A stretch of 64,000 nucleotides of DNA. It comes from Gemmatimonadota bacterium. Its GTDB lineage: Bacteria > Gemmatimonadota > Gemmatimonadetes > Gemmatimonadales > GWC2-71-9. The notes beneath the pieces are model-generated. The model made no database searches. It worked only from the letters and a program-made list of their open reading frames with translations, and was not told the origin of the DNA. The stretch is taken from assembly GCA_025358055.1 (NCBI GenBank), contig JANYKV010000186.1, forward strand, positions 1 through 64,000, written 5' to 3'. Below are positions 35,310 through 43,522 of this stretch, in pieces (the stretch's first letter is position 1; each line of letters begins with the position of its first letter). Made by a program: the position numbers and the translations under genes.

Positions 35310-37384
35310 GCACCCCGTTTCGAGATTTCCTTTTGAGCGTCCTGGTGGCCCTGGCTGGCCGCCCGCTTGAGCCAGACCAATCCAAGCGAATCGGACTTGG
35401 CCACACCCTTCCCCTTGATGTAGCCCATGCCAAGCTGGTACGCCGATTCGGCATCTCCTTCGGTCGCAGCCTTGGTGTACCACCGAATCGCCTCCGCCTC
35501 GTCGCGATCGACTCCACGGCCCTTCGCATACAAAAGGCCGAGCTGAGCAGCCGCCCGTACATCGCCCTTTTCCGCCGCCTTCCGATAGAGGATGGCCGCT
35601 TCGACCTGATTGCGTTTCGTTCCTTCCCCGGTCTCATACAGACCAGCAAGAGGAACCCATGCGCCTTCCGCCCCCTGGTCTGCCGCCTGTTTCAGGAAGA
35701 TGAAAGCGATCTCTTTGTCGACCGCCATGCCCCTTCCGTTCAGGTAGAACTCTCCGATCCGGACCTGGGCGCCCGCGTCACCCGCTTTCGCTGCCATGGA
35801 GTACCAAGTGGCCGCGACCACATCACTGAGTTTCACACCCTGTCCTCGCTCGTACATGACCCCGAGGGTTTTCTCGGCGCTCACCACTCCAGCCGATGCC
35901 TCCCTGGTGCAGAGATCGAGGGCGCTGACAAAGTCCGCGGCTTTGTATGCGGTCGCACAGGTGGCAGCTGCGGCAGGGCTGGCCGGTTTGTTCGTTGCGG
36001 TCACCGTTGGGGACAGTTTGGTCGCGGTACTCAGACTTGGTTTGGGCGGACCTGGCGGTGCGGATTTCCCGGCAGCCGTCGGAGCCGCTTTGTTCGGCGG
36101 CGGCGGAATTGGAATCACTGCCGGCGGATTGGTTGCCCCCACGAGTGAATCGGTCCGAACCGGCGGAGCAACGGGCGCAGGAACGACGACGGGCGGGTTA
36201 GGCGCTACCGCGACCACCGGGGCGGGGCGTAAACGCATCCACCACACGACGCCGAAAACCAACCCACCAACGACGAGTGTGCCTCCAAGCAAGATCCTCC
36301 GGAGCCGTGGTCCGGAGCGAACCCGAATGGCGGGTGGTACCTCGACGGTGGGCAGAGAGGAAACTCCCGGGGGCAGACTGGTCGCCGTCCCGGCCACCGC
36401 CTGGGCGAACGCCTCCGTAGATGGAAAGCGATCCTTGGGTTCCTTCGACATGGCCCGCTCGATCGCAGCCGCAAGATCCGCGGGCACGTCGGGGGCGACT
36501 TCGCGGAGCGGCCTCGCGTCTTCGACCATCTGTTTGTACAGCATGGCACGCGTGCTGGAGGCTTCGAAGGGCAATGCGCCGGAGAGCATTTGATAACCTA
36601 CCACCGCGAGCGAATATTGATCCGCGCGGTGGTCCAACTGATGATCTCCGCTGGCCTGCTCCGGACTCATGTACTGCGGAGTGCCGACCGTCATCCCGGT
36701 GCCGGTCAGCGTGAGGTTGCCTCCCCCGGCTTCGTCCGACGCGGTATCGACCGCTTTGGCGATGCCGAAGTCCATCAGAAGCACTCGGAGCGCTTTCCCC
36801 TCGAGCATGATATTTTCGGGCTTGATATCGCGGTGCACCATGCCGGCGTCATGAGCCGCCGCGAGTCCGCCGGCCGCCTCGACCAGAATTCGGCGCGCGG
36901 CCGGAGGCGGGAGCGGGCCATCGCGGTCGAGCAGGGCCTTGAGACTCTCGCCCTGAATTAACGGCATCAGGATGTAGGCGATACCTTCTGCTTCGCCGAC
37001 AGCATAGATCGGTACGATGTTCGGGTGCCGAAGGGCTGCGGCCGATTCAGCCTCACGAGTAAAGCGTGATCGCAGCACGTCCGAGGTCAACAAGTCGGGC
37101 CGGAGCACCTTGAGGGCGAGATCGCGTTTGAGCCGAATGTCTCGGACCCGATAGACCTCGGCGAACCCGCCCCGGCCGACGAGGGTGCCCAGCTCGTAGT
37201 CCCGGCCCAGCGCTTTGCGGAGGCGGTATAGGTTCGTCTGATGGCTGGAGGTGGTCGCGGGGACCGCGGTACCCGTGGCTCGGTCGATTTCGGTTGGTGT
37301 AGCCGTGCCGCACTTGTAGCAGAAAGCCGCCTCATCGGGGAGCGGCGTCTCACAAATGGGACAAGAACGGGCGATAACGCTCAA
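35306..37384 (-). CDS. Ser/Thr protein kinase with N-terminal zinc ribbon and C-terminal Sel1 repeats
   Basis: A 692-residue membrane kinase. A zinc ribbon occupies residues 8-25 (C8-x2-C11, C22-x2-C25). The kinase domain follows at about 62-330 with LVGRGGFAEVYRV, ALKVL, HRDIKPENIMLE, DFGIA and GTPQYMSPEQ. A single membrane helix near 387-405 (ILLGGTLVVGGLVFGVVWWM) separates it from a Pro/Ala-rich linker and about five Sel1-like TPR repeats (AGDAGAQVRIGEFYLNGRG, KGDVRAAAQLGLLYAKGRG and others). Sel1 domains bind proteins or peptides, so the extracytoplasmic part probably senses an envelope ligand. The gene is monocistronic by position. Confidence 0.92.
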   Translation of the reverse strand: MSVIARSCPICETPLPDEAAFCYKCGTATPTEIDRATGTAVPATTSSHQTNLYRLRKALGRDYELGTLVGRGGFAEVYRVRDIRLKRDLALKVLRPDLLTSDVLRSRFTREAESAAALRHPNIVPIYAVGEAEGIAYILMPLIQGESLKALLDRDGPLPPPAARRILVEAAGGLAAAHDAGMVHRDIKPENIMLEGKALRVLLMDFGIAKAVDTASDEAGGGNLTLTGTGMTVGTPQYMSPEQASGDHQLDHRADQYSLAVVGYQMLSGALPFEASSTRAMLYKQMVEDARPLREVAPDVPADLAAAIERAMSKEPKDRFPSTEAFAQAVAGTATSLPPGVSSLPTVEVPPAIRVRSGPRLRRILLGGTLVVGGLVFGVVWWMRLRPAPVVAVAPNPPVVVPAPVAPPVRTDSLVGATNPPAVIPIPPPPNKAAPTAAGKSAPPGPPKPSLSTATKLSPTVTATNKPASPAAAATCATAYKAADFVSALDLCTREASAGVVSAEKTLGVMYERGQGVKLSDVVAATWYSMAAKAGDAGAQVRIGEFYLNGRGMAVDKEIAFIFLKQAADQGAEGAWVPLAGLYETGEGTKRNQVEAAILYRKAAEKGDVRAAAQLGLLYAKGRGVDRDEAEAIRWYTKAATEGDAESAYQLGMGYIKGKGVAKSDSLGLVWLKRAASQGHQDAQKEISKRGA

Positions 37385-37515
37385 AACTGCCTCACGTGCT
37401 AGGGCGTAGAGACCGCAATTTCATGGTAGGAAGGTCCCATTTAGCAAATCCGGTACCGTGGCCCCGAGGGGCGAAGGATACGAAGACGGCAGATGGTCGG
37501 GAAGGGGATCGAACG

Positions 37516-38280
37516 GTGATCCGAGTGCTGCTCGTCGTCGACGAAAGCCCGGCCAACACTAAGGTGCGCAGGTTGCTCGACTCCGCGTCCGATTTCGAAA
37601 TCATCGGCGAGACGGATGACGGCTACCAGGCGGTGGCACTCATTGGCTCGCTTCGTCCGGAAGTCGTCTTCCTCGACGTTCAAATGCCCGGGCTCGACGG
37701 GTTTGGTGTGCTCGCCAATCTCGAACCGGACCAGATGCCCCACATCGTCTTCATCACCGCCTACGACGAGTATGCGGTTCACGCCTTCGAACTTCACGCC
37801 CTCGACTATCTCCTGAAGCCAGTAGGCCCCGAGCGATTTGAAGCAGTCCTCGCTCGAGTGCGAGGCCAGGTAGGAAAATCAGCCTCGCCGCTGGCTTTGG
37901 ATCGGGTCGAGGAACTCCTTCGGCACGTGATCCGGGAGCCGAGGTATCTCGAGCGGGTGTTGGTGTCGCGGGAGGAGCGATCATTCTTCGTCCGCCTGGA
38001 GAATGTCTCCCGGGTTGAGGCCGCCAAGAATACCCTGGTGTTCCACAGCGCCAAGGGTCCCTACTACATGCGAGGCACCCTCGGCACCATCGAGGACAAG
38101 CTCGACCCGGACCGCTGGGTTCGCATCAACCGATCCGAGATCGTGCAGATCGACGCCATAGCCGAACTCGAACCGTGGTTTCGTGGTGAGTACCGGGTCG
38201 CCTTGCGTGACGGAACCAAAACCGTGTGGGGTCGCCGGTATCTCGACCGAGTCGACGAAGTCCTCGGCCGGAAGTTCTGA
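37516..38280 (+). CDS. LytTR-family response regulator
   Basis: GTG at 37516 lies about 9 nt after AAGGGG and starts the receiver directly (VIRVLLVVDESPANT). D54 in VVFLDVQMPGLDG is the phosphoacceptor and ALDYLLKPVGP closes the receiver. A LytTR DNA-binding domain occupies the last 100 residues (VSREERSFFVRLENVSRVEA, LGTIEDKL, WVRINRSEIVQ). No kinase gene lies beside it, so it is an orphan regulator or pairs with a distant LytS-like sensor. The stop codon is 3 bp from a GGACGG-rich repeat. Confidence 0.92.
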   Translation: MIRVLLVVDESPANTKVRRLLDSASDFEIIGETDDGYQAVALIGSLRPEVVFLDVQMPGLDGFGVLANLEPDQMPHIVFITAYDEYAVHAFELHALDYLLKPVGPERFEAVLARVRGQVGKSASPLALDRVEELLRHVIREPRYLERVLVSREERSFFVRLENVSRVEAAKNTLVFHSAKGPYYMRGTLGTIEDKLDPDRWVRINRSEIVQIDAIAELEPWFRGEYRVALRDGTKTVWGRRYLDRVDEVLGRKF

Positions 38281-38283
38281 AGA

Positions 38284-38334
38284 TGGACGGGACGGACGGG
38301 ACGGACAGACGGACAAACGGACGATGCGGACGGG
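38284..38334 (+). repeat. GGACGG-rich repeat, left arm of the inverted pair
   Basis: A run of GACGGAC/GGACGGGAC units starting 3 bp after the LytTR stop codon. It reads as purine-rich GGACGG on the plus strand. Its complement occurs at 38832-38895, so the two flank the four-helix-bundle ORF as an inverted pair. Confidence 0.75.
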
Positions 38335-38432
38335 AGAGACCGGGCAACAGGACGAATCATTTCACGATGTGTCAGGGACGTACAGATCGGTAGAGAGACC
38401 AAAGGGTTTTCGATGCGGATTCTCGCAGCACC

Positions 38433-38726
38433 TCAACTCGATTCCATTCCGCCGGCTTGATCCATCCCCAGGGCCCGAGCGAACTTGAGGGCATAGGTCA
38501 GTTCGGCCAGCGACCCAAGGGAAATATCGAGGTACCGACCAAACTCATGTCTTCCGCGTTTGCTCGCACCTTCACAAATATTGGCTGGCACGGAGAAGGC
38601 CGCCCGGCGAGTTTGAGATGTGAGCCCAAATCGCTCTTCAGTGGGCCACGATTGGGTCACATCATAAACCGCGTGCACGAGTTGGTCGGCATACTGCCAA
38701 GCCGTGAGTCGTTCGCAGGGTAGCAT
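38433..38726 (-). CDS. four-helix-bundle (S23/IVS-type) protein
   Basis: A 97-residue protein with the hallmarks of the '23S rRNA intervening-sequence protein' family: ERLTAWQYADQLVHAVYDVT, FGLTSQTRRAAFSVPANICE, GASKRGRHEFGRYLDISLGSL and AELTYALKFARALG. Members form a four-helix bundle and are scattered as single genes in many genomes; the Avd proteins of diversity-generating retroelements share the fold. ATG at 38726 is preferred; a TTG at 38753 is in frame. It is flanked on both sides by inverted GGACGG-rich repeats. Function is unknown. Confidence 0.85.
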   Translation of the reverse strand: MLPCERLTAWQYADQLVHAVYDVTQSWPTEERFGLTSQTRRAAFSVPANICEGASKRGRHEFGRYLDISLGSLAELTYALKFARALGMDQAGGMESS

Positions 38727-38831
38727 CCCGAAGAATGGCTCAGCGGGAAGCAAAGCAGTTAACCGTAAGTACGTGACACGAGCACCGAAAAACGCCCATT
38801 CGTCCGGCGACCACGCTGTACCCGTCTACCT

Positions 38832-38895
38832 CTTGTCCGTCCGTCCGTCTGTCCGTCTCGTCCGTCCGTCTGTCCGACTGTCCGTCCGTCTCCTG
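38832..38895 (-). repeat. GGACGG-rich repeat, right arm of the inverted pair
   Basis: A run of GTCCGTCC/GTCTGTCC units ending 4 bp before the ggt stop codon. It is the reverse complement in character of the left arm at 38284-38334, so the minus strand also reads GGACGG-type purine-rich sequence towards the interior. Confidence 0.75.
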
Positions 38896-38899
38896 TCCC

Positions 38900-40615
38900 C
38901 TACCACCCTACCGCTTTGCCGTCAAAAGCCCGTGTATCCGCAGCCCCGTAGAACAGGTGTTTGTTCCAATCGATCCAAATTCCCATCGTGCTGCCCTGAC
39001 CTCCCTCCACGTAGATGCGATGACCCATTCCTTCATAGAGTCGGCGCGTGTCGATCGAGAACAGATTGCGCTCCATCATCGTCACATCGGGGAGCCATTG
39101 ATGATGAATCCGCCCGGCTTCGATCGCTTGCCCGATCGTCATCCCGTGATCGACGACATTCAGCACCACTTGGAGCACGGTGTTGATGATGGTTCGACCA
39201 CCCGGGCTCCCGACGACAAGGACCGGCTTCCCATCCTTGGCTAGGATGGTCGGGGTCATACTTGAAAGCATTTGCTTGCCCGGCGCCACGAGATTCGGGG
39301 CGGTTCCAATCAGACCGGTAGAATCGGTCCGGCCGGGAATGGGATTAAAGTCACCCATCTCATTGTTCAGGAGAAACCCGGCCCCATCCACCGTGATCCG
39401 CGAACCGTAGCCGTACTCCAGCGTATACGTCATGGAGACCGCATTTCCCGCGGCGTCTACGACAGAAAAGTGAGTGGTCTCATCGCTCTCGTAGGCATCA
39501 TTAAACTTGGCCGGGTTGCTGGGCGATGCATGGGCGAGGTCGATTTTGGTCCGCAAGGAATTGGCATATTCCTTGGAAGCAAGGCGCTCCACCGGAAGGT
39601 CGGGGTTGAACGCAGGATCACCGACGTAGCGCGCCCGATCGGCGAAGGCCCGCCGCATGGCTTCCGTGAGAACATGCAGATAGGCGGCCGAGTTGTGGCC
39701 CATTGCCTTGAGATCGTAGCCCTCGAGGATATTCAGCATCTCGATAAGGGCGATGCCCCCGGAACTCGGCGGTCCCATGCCGTAGACATCGTATCCTCGG
39801 TACGTACCGTGGACCGCCGGTTGCTCCGTCGCTTCATACGAGGCCAAATCAGCTTCCGTGATCAACCCGCTGTTCTTTCGCATGAAGTCGGCGACGAGTT
39901 GTGCGGTCTTTCCCTTGTAGAATCCGTCTCGGCCGTTTTGTTGAATTCGACGCAGGGTAGCCGCCAACTCCGGCTGCTTCCACATTTCGCCTGGCTTGTA
40001 GAGCTCCTTGCCGGGTTTGAGGAACACTTTGGCGCTCGACGGGAATTGGCCGGCGTTGGCTTTGAAGTACTCCTGAATGTCCTGCATGTCCCAGGTCGAC
40101 GGCCAGCCCACTTCTGCCAATTTGATCGCGGGTTGAAGGAGTTTGCCCCAGGGCAATTTGCCGAGTCGCTGATGAGCGAGCCATAGGCCGGCAACCGTTC
40201 CGGGAACACCGACCGAGAGAATTCCCTCGTGGTTCGAGTCGTTCTTTATCTCCCCGTCCGGTCCGAGATACATCGTTTGTTTTGCAGCCTTGGGAGCCCG
40301 TTCACGAAAGTTGAATGAGGTGGTCTTTCCGTTAGCACCCGCGTAGACCAGGAATCCCCCGCCGCCGATGTTGCCGGCGGAGGGCAGGGTGACGGCGAGG
40401 GCAAACGCCGTCGCGACGGCGGCATCGATCGCGTTTCCGCCGTGACGTAGAATGTCTCGGCCGGCCTGCGATGCCAGGTAGTGACTACTCACCACCATGC
40501 CGTTGCGTCCGCGGGCGGGTATACGACCGCTTTGTGCGCTGAGGCCGGGCGTGGCCAGCGTGAACATTGCGAGGCTGGAGAGAACCCAGGCGTGGGGGCG
40601 GGGAAGACGAATCAT
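38900..40615 (-). CDS. ggt: gamma-glutamyltransferase
   Basis: A 571-residue precursor with an N-terminal signal peptide ending near LSAQS. The conserved GGNAIDAAVATAFALAV, GNIGGGGFLVY and SFNFRERAP motifs are all present, and the Ntn nucleophile threonine lies in ESDETTHFSVVD, where autocleavage creates the large and small subunits. Periplasmic GGT splits or transfers the gamma-glutamyl group of glutathione and related peptides. ATG at 40615 is preferred over GTG at 40624 because AAGG lies about 8 nt before it. The stop codon is beside a GGACGG-rich repeat. Full length for the family. Confidence 0.94.
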   Translation of the reverse strand: MIRLPRPHAWVLSSLAMFTLATPGLSAQSGRIPARGRNGMVVSSHYLASQAGRDILRHGGNAIDAAVATAFALAVTLPSAGNIGGGGFLVYAGANGKTTSFNFRERAPKAAKQTMYLGPDGEIKNDSNHEGILSVGVPGTVAGLWLAHQRLGKLPWGKLLQPAIKLAEVGWPSTWDMQDIQEYFKANAGQFPSSAKVFLKPGKELYKPGEMWKQPELAATLRRIQQNGRDGFYKGKTAQLVADFMRKNSGLITEADLASYEATEQPAVHGTYRGYDVYGMGPPSSGGIALIEMLNILEGYDLKAMGHNSAAYLHVLTEAMRRAFADRARYVGDPAFNPDLPVERLASKEYANSLRTKIDLAHASPSNPAKFNDAYESDETTHFSVVDAAGNAVSMTYTLEYGYGSRITVDGAGFLLNNEMGDFNPIPGRTDSTGLIGTAPNLVAPGKQMLSSMTPTILAKDGKPVLVVGSPGGRTIINTVLQVVLNVVDHGMTIGQAIEAGRIHHQWLPDVTMMERNLFSIDTRRLYEGMGHRIYVEGGQGSTMGIWIDWNKHLFYGAADTRAFDGKAVGW

Positions 40616-40738
40616 CGTCGGCACCTTCGAAGGAGATGGGTGATTTCCGGAAATGTCGCCCCAGGCGGGCGACCTCGCAAATCTGCTCCCCCTCCCCCCG
40701 AGTCCCCGGCTTCAAGGTGGCCGAGGTATTATCCGGGC

Positions 40739-41404
40739 ATGACGCTCTCCGGTCCACATCAGGGGCTTCCGCCGCTCCGATCGGGAACCCCGCTCAACGA
40801 TGCGCATGCTGGTGTGGTGTTGGTGCATGGCCGCGGTGGCTCGGCGGAAGACATACTGTCCCTCGCGGAACGCTTTCTCGTTCCCTCGATTGCCTACCTC
40901 GCCCCACAGGCCGCCAACCATACGTGGTACCCATACAGCTTTCTCGCCCCAATTCCCCAGAATGAACCTGGTCTCACGAGTGGCCTCACTGCCATCGGCC
41001 AGGCGCTTGATTCCTTGGGGGCCGCGGGCCTCGACGCAACGCGGTGTGTGCTTCTGGGGTTCTCTCAAGGAGCCTGTCTGGCGTTAGAGTTTTCTGCTCG
41101 CAACGCGAGGCGCTTCGGCGGGATCATGGGTTTGAGCGGCGGGTTGATTGGGCCGGAAGGGACCCCTCGGAACTATCCGGGGTCCCTCGCGGGCACCCCG
41201 ATCTTTCTCGGCTGCAGCGACATTGATCCGCACATACCGGTCGGGCGAGTCCGTGAATCCGCTGCGGTGTTCCAAGGCCTCGGCGGCTCGGTTGACATGC
41301 GACTCTATCCCGGCATGGGGCACACCGTAAACGACGATGAGATCGAAGCGGTGCGCTCAGTGCTTGAGGCAATTGTGCTTCCCCCTTCGGCCTCCAAGGC
41401 GTGA
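40739..41404 (+). CDS. phospholipase/carboxylesterase-family alpha/beta hydrolase
   Basis: A 221-residue esterase starting at the ATG at 40739. LVHGRGGSAEDIL holds the oxyanion HG motif, LLGFSQGACLALEF the nucleophile (GFSQG), SDIDPHIPVGRV the acid and YPGMGHTV the histidine. This matches the cytosolic carboxylesterase/lysophospholipase (EstB-like) family. The longer frame back to 40481 is overlap with the divergent ggt. Its end overlaps the next gene by 4 bp (GTGA). Confidence 0.9.
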   Translation: MTLSGPHQGLPPLRSGTPLNDAHAGVVLVHGRGGSAEDILSLAERFLVPSIAYLAPQAANHTWYPYSFLAPIPQNEPGLTSGLTAIGQALDSLGAAGLDATRCVLLGFSQGACLALEFSARNARRFGGIMGLSGGLIGPEGTPRNYPGSLAGTPIFLGCSDIDPHIPVGRVRESAAVFQGLGGSVDMRLYPGMGHTVNDDEIEAVRSVLEAIVLPPSASKA

Positions 41405-42309
41405 GACACTCCTCGGATTCATTGCACCGGCAGGAGCTGTGGGGTACTGGGTACGCATTGCTGGCTGCCGCGGGTTTCGCGACCGTAAGTACGCTTACGA
41501 TTTTGGTCGGCCGCACGGCGGTCGAGGGCGCGCCAATTGCACTTGCCACGATACAGTTTTGGCGATTTGCCGTCTCTGCCCTGATTTTGCTCCTCGTTCT
41601 CTGGCCCACCAAGAAACTCCATGTAAGAGGGGCGCAGTTTTGGCGCCTTACCCTAGCCGGCATGCTTCAAGCCGTCGTGATCTATCTGGCGCTTTCAAGT
41701 CTCCGGTTCATCACAGCGGCCACTCTGGCGTTCTTGTTCTACACCTATCCCGCATGGGTCGCGGTGTTACAAGCAGTGCGACGGGTTGAGCCGCTCACCA
41801 TTCGGAGCGTGGTTGCTCTCGTCCTCGCGCTGGCTGGAATCGGCATTCTCGTGGGATTGCCCGGCGTTTCCGGAATGGACCTACGCGGCGTGATCTTGGC
41901 CCTCTGCAGTGCCATGTTGTACGCGATTTACGTTCCGCTTCTGCGCTACCTTCAGGGAGGCTTAGCCGCCGCGACGGCGACGGCCTACACGAAGGTGGGC
42001 GGGGCCGCCGTCTTTCTCGGGATCGCCCTGGCCCGACACGAGTTCCACGTTATTCTCCCAACCGAAGCGTGGCTTCCGCTCGGGGCGCTCGCGCTTTTCT
42101 CGACGGTTTTGCCTTCGGTGGCGTTTCTCCTGGCGCTCGGTCTGCTGGGTGCGGTGCGGACTACTATCGTTGCCACGGTGGAGCCTTTTCTGACGGCTCT
42201 GCTTGGGGTGGCCGTTCTTGGGCAGCTGTTGAGCTCGGGCCTTCTCGCCGGTGGGCTGCTCGTGGTTGGTGCCGTCCTGATCCTTCAAACCAGGCGACGA
42301 ATGTCCTGA
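41401..42309 (+). CDS. EamA/DMT-family transporter
   Basis: A 302-residue protein with about ten membrane helices in two EamA repeats: LLAAAGFATVSTLTILVG at the start, FWRFAVSALILLLVLW, and the second repeat opening VILALCSAMLYAIYVPLLRYL with VEPFLTALLGVAVLGQ near the end. DMT transporters export amino acids or metabolites. GTG at 41401 overlaps the esterase stop, so the two are cotranscribed. Confidence 0.88.
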   Translation: MRHSSDSLHRQELWGTGYALLAAAGFATVSTLTILVGRTAVEGAPIALATIQFWRFAVSALILLLVLWPTKKLHVRGAQFWRLTLAGMLQAVVIYLALSSLRFITAATLAFLFYTYPAWVAVLQAVRRVEPLTIRSVVALVLALAGIGILVGLPGVSGMDLRGVILALCSAMLYAIYVPLLRYLQGGLAAATATAYTKVGGAAVFLGIALARHEFHVILPTEAWLPLGALALFSTVLPSVAFLLALGLLGAVRTTIVATVEPFLTALLGVAVLGQLLSSGLLAGGLLVVGAVLILQTRRRMS

Positions 42310-42331
42310 CAACCATCGCTCTAGATTTCTG

Positions 42332-42389
42332 GTCCCCTTTGCCCCTTCCCCTTTCCCCAGTTTCTTTCTCCGTCCCACCCTACCACCTT
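42332..42389. repeat. pyrimidine-rich intergenic tract related to the GGACGG repeats
   Basis: The minus strand reads GGTGGTAGGGTGGGACGG and then AAAG/GGGG runs. The block GGTAGGGTGGTAGGGGAC near 38,900-38,915 and GGAAGGTGGGACGG near 7,215-7,230 are similar, so all three may belong to one dispersed intergenic family. The remaining bases between the EamA gene and efp show no clear promoter. Confidence 0.4.
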
Positions 42390-42464
42390 GGGCTTTCCTG
42401 GGCTACTTTGCGCGCCCTAGCACGATGGCTGGACCGAACACAACCCGAACTTTTGTGACTCCGC

Positions 42465-43031
42465 ATGGCTATCATGGCGACCGACCTTCGTAGAGGCATG
42501 GCGATCATTTTCCAGGGGGAACCCTGCCGAGTGATTGAGTTTCATCATCACACACCCGGTAACCTCCGCGCGATGGTTCAGGCCAAACTCAAGAAGCTCA
42601 AGACCGGCAACACTATCGAGCACCGCTTCCGCTCCACCGATTCCATCGACGTAGCCCAGATGGAGACGCACGAGCTTGAGTTCCTGTATCGTGCCGGGGA
42701 CACCTACCATTTCATGAATTCCGAGAATTTCGACCAGCTCGAAATGGAAGACGAAGCCCTCGGTGACGCGGCGCAGTGGATGGCGGAAGGCATGAAGTTC
42801 CGGGCCGAGTTCTTCGAAGGCCGAGCTATCGGCATCGATCTTCCCAACACCCTCACCTTGGAGGTCGTGGATACGGCGCCGGTTATGAAGACCGCAACGA
42901 AGACCTCGTCCACGAAACCGGCCAAGATGAGCAATGGGGCGACGGTCAACGTGCCCGAGTTCATTCAGACCGGTGAGCGGATTCGAGTCAATCCTCAGAC
43001 TGGGCAGTATCTCGACCGGGCCAAGGACTAG
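42465..43031 (+). CDS. efp: translation elongation factor P
   Basis: A 188-residue EF-P with the three OB-type domains: ATDLRRGMAIIFQGEPCRVIEF, KLKKLKTGNTIEHRFRSTD, and a C-terminal TGERIRVNPQTGQYLDRAK. EF-P binds between the P and E sites and rescues ribosomes stalled on proline runs. The domain I loop that reaches the peptidyl-transferase centre reads HHTPGNLRAMVQ. The tip residue normally carrying a modified Lys (PGK) or rhamnosylated Arg (PGR) is Asn33. The surrounding protein is intact, so this is a variant rather than a broken gene. No modification gene is nearby. Confidence 0.95.
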   Translation: MAIMATDLRRGMAIIFQGEPCRVIEFHHHTPGNLRAMVQAKLKKLKTGNTIEHRFRSTDSIDVAQMETHELEFLYRAGDTYHFMNSENFDQLEMEDEALGDAAQWMAEGMKFRAEFFEGRAIGIDLPNTLTLEVVDTAPVMKTATKTSSTKPAKMSNGATVNVPEFIQTGERIRVNPQTGQYLDRAKD

Positions 43032-43089
43032 CCGTCCCCGCACTCTTCACCCCCTGGAACCTCGAAGTCTCCCTCCACGTAAGCTTACC

Positions 43090-43125
43090 TTGACATTCTA
43101 GGTATCAAGCGCCATTCATACCTAG
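43090..43125 (+). promoter_or_regulatory. PadR promoter and operator
   Basis: A -35 box TTGACA (43090-43095) is followed by the inverted repeat CTAGGTAT (43098-43105) and ATACCTAG (43118-43125) with 12 bp between. The repeat overlaps the expected -10 region just upstream of the padR start, as expected for an autorepressed PadR gene. A weaker TACCT/AGGTA pair precedes it. Confidence 0.7.
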
Positions 43126-43145
43126 TCACTCTTGGTAAGGGGCGC

Positions 43146-43478
43146 ATGTCCAAAACCACCGCTGACCTGCTGCAGGGTACGCTGAGTGTCCTGATTCTCA
43201 AGACGCTCACCTGGGGCCCCCGACACGGGTATGCCATCGCCCGGATGATCGAGGACACCACCGACGACACCCTCTTGATCGAAGAAGGTTCGCTCTATCC
43301 TGCGCTTTACCGCATGGAACGCCGAGGATGGATCGAGGCGGAGTGGGGCACGTCGGAGCTCAATCGGAAGGCGAAGTTCTATCGCCTCACCTCGGCCGGT
43401 CGCGCCCAACTGCGAGCGGAGATCGCGCAGTGGCGGCGCTTTAGTGTTGCGGTCGAGAAGGTGTTGGCGACGGCCTAG
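43146..43478 (+). CDS. PadR-family transcriptional regulator
   Basis: A 110-residue winged-helix protein: LLQGTLSVLILKTLTWGPRHGYAIA is the family opening, EGSLYPALYRMERRGWIEAEW is the recognition region, and the C-terminal helix supports dimerisation. The partial inverted repeat at 43098-43125 is its likely own operator. It is followed after 11 bp by the long permease; the PadR/ABC-permease pair is typical of Acidobacteriota and Gemmatimonadota, where PadR likely controls the permease. Confidence 0.92.
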   Translation: MSKTTADLLQGTLSVLILKTLTWGPRHGYAIARMIEDTTDDTLLIEEGSLYPALYRMERRGWIEAEWGTSELNRKAKFYRLTSAGRAQLRAEIAQWRRFSVAVEKVLATA

Positions 43479-43522
43479 CGCACATAGCGGTGTCAATCAA
43501 CCGCAGCAGAAGGGATACTCCC

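Noticed and set aside
38587-38602. TGGCACGGAGAAGGC as a sigma-54 promoter near the four-helix-bundle ORF
   Set aside because: The -12 half reads AGGC instead of TTGC and no activator site is nearby.
38284-38895. GGACGG-rich repeats considered as a CRISPR array
   Set aside because: The units are short, degenerate and contiguous with no spacer pattern, and there is no cas gene.
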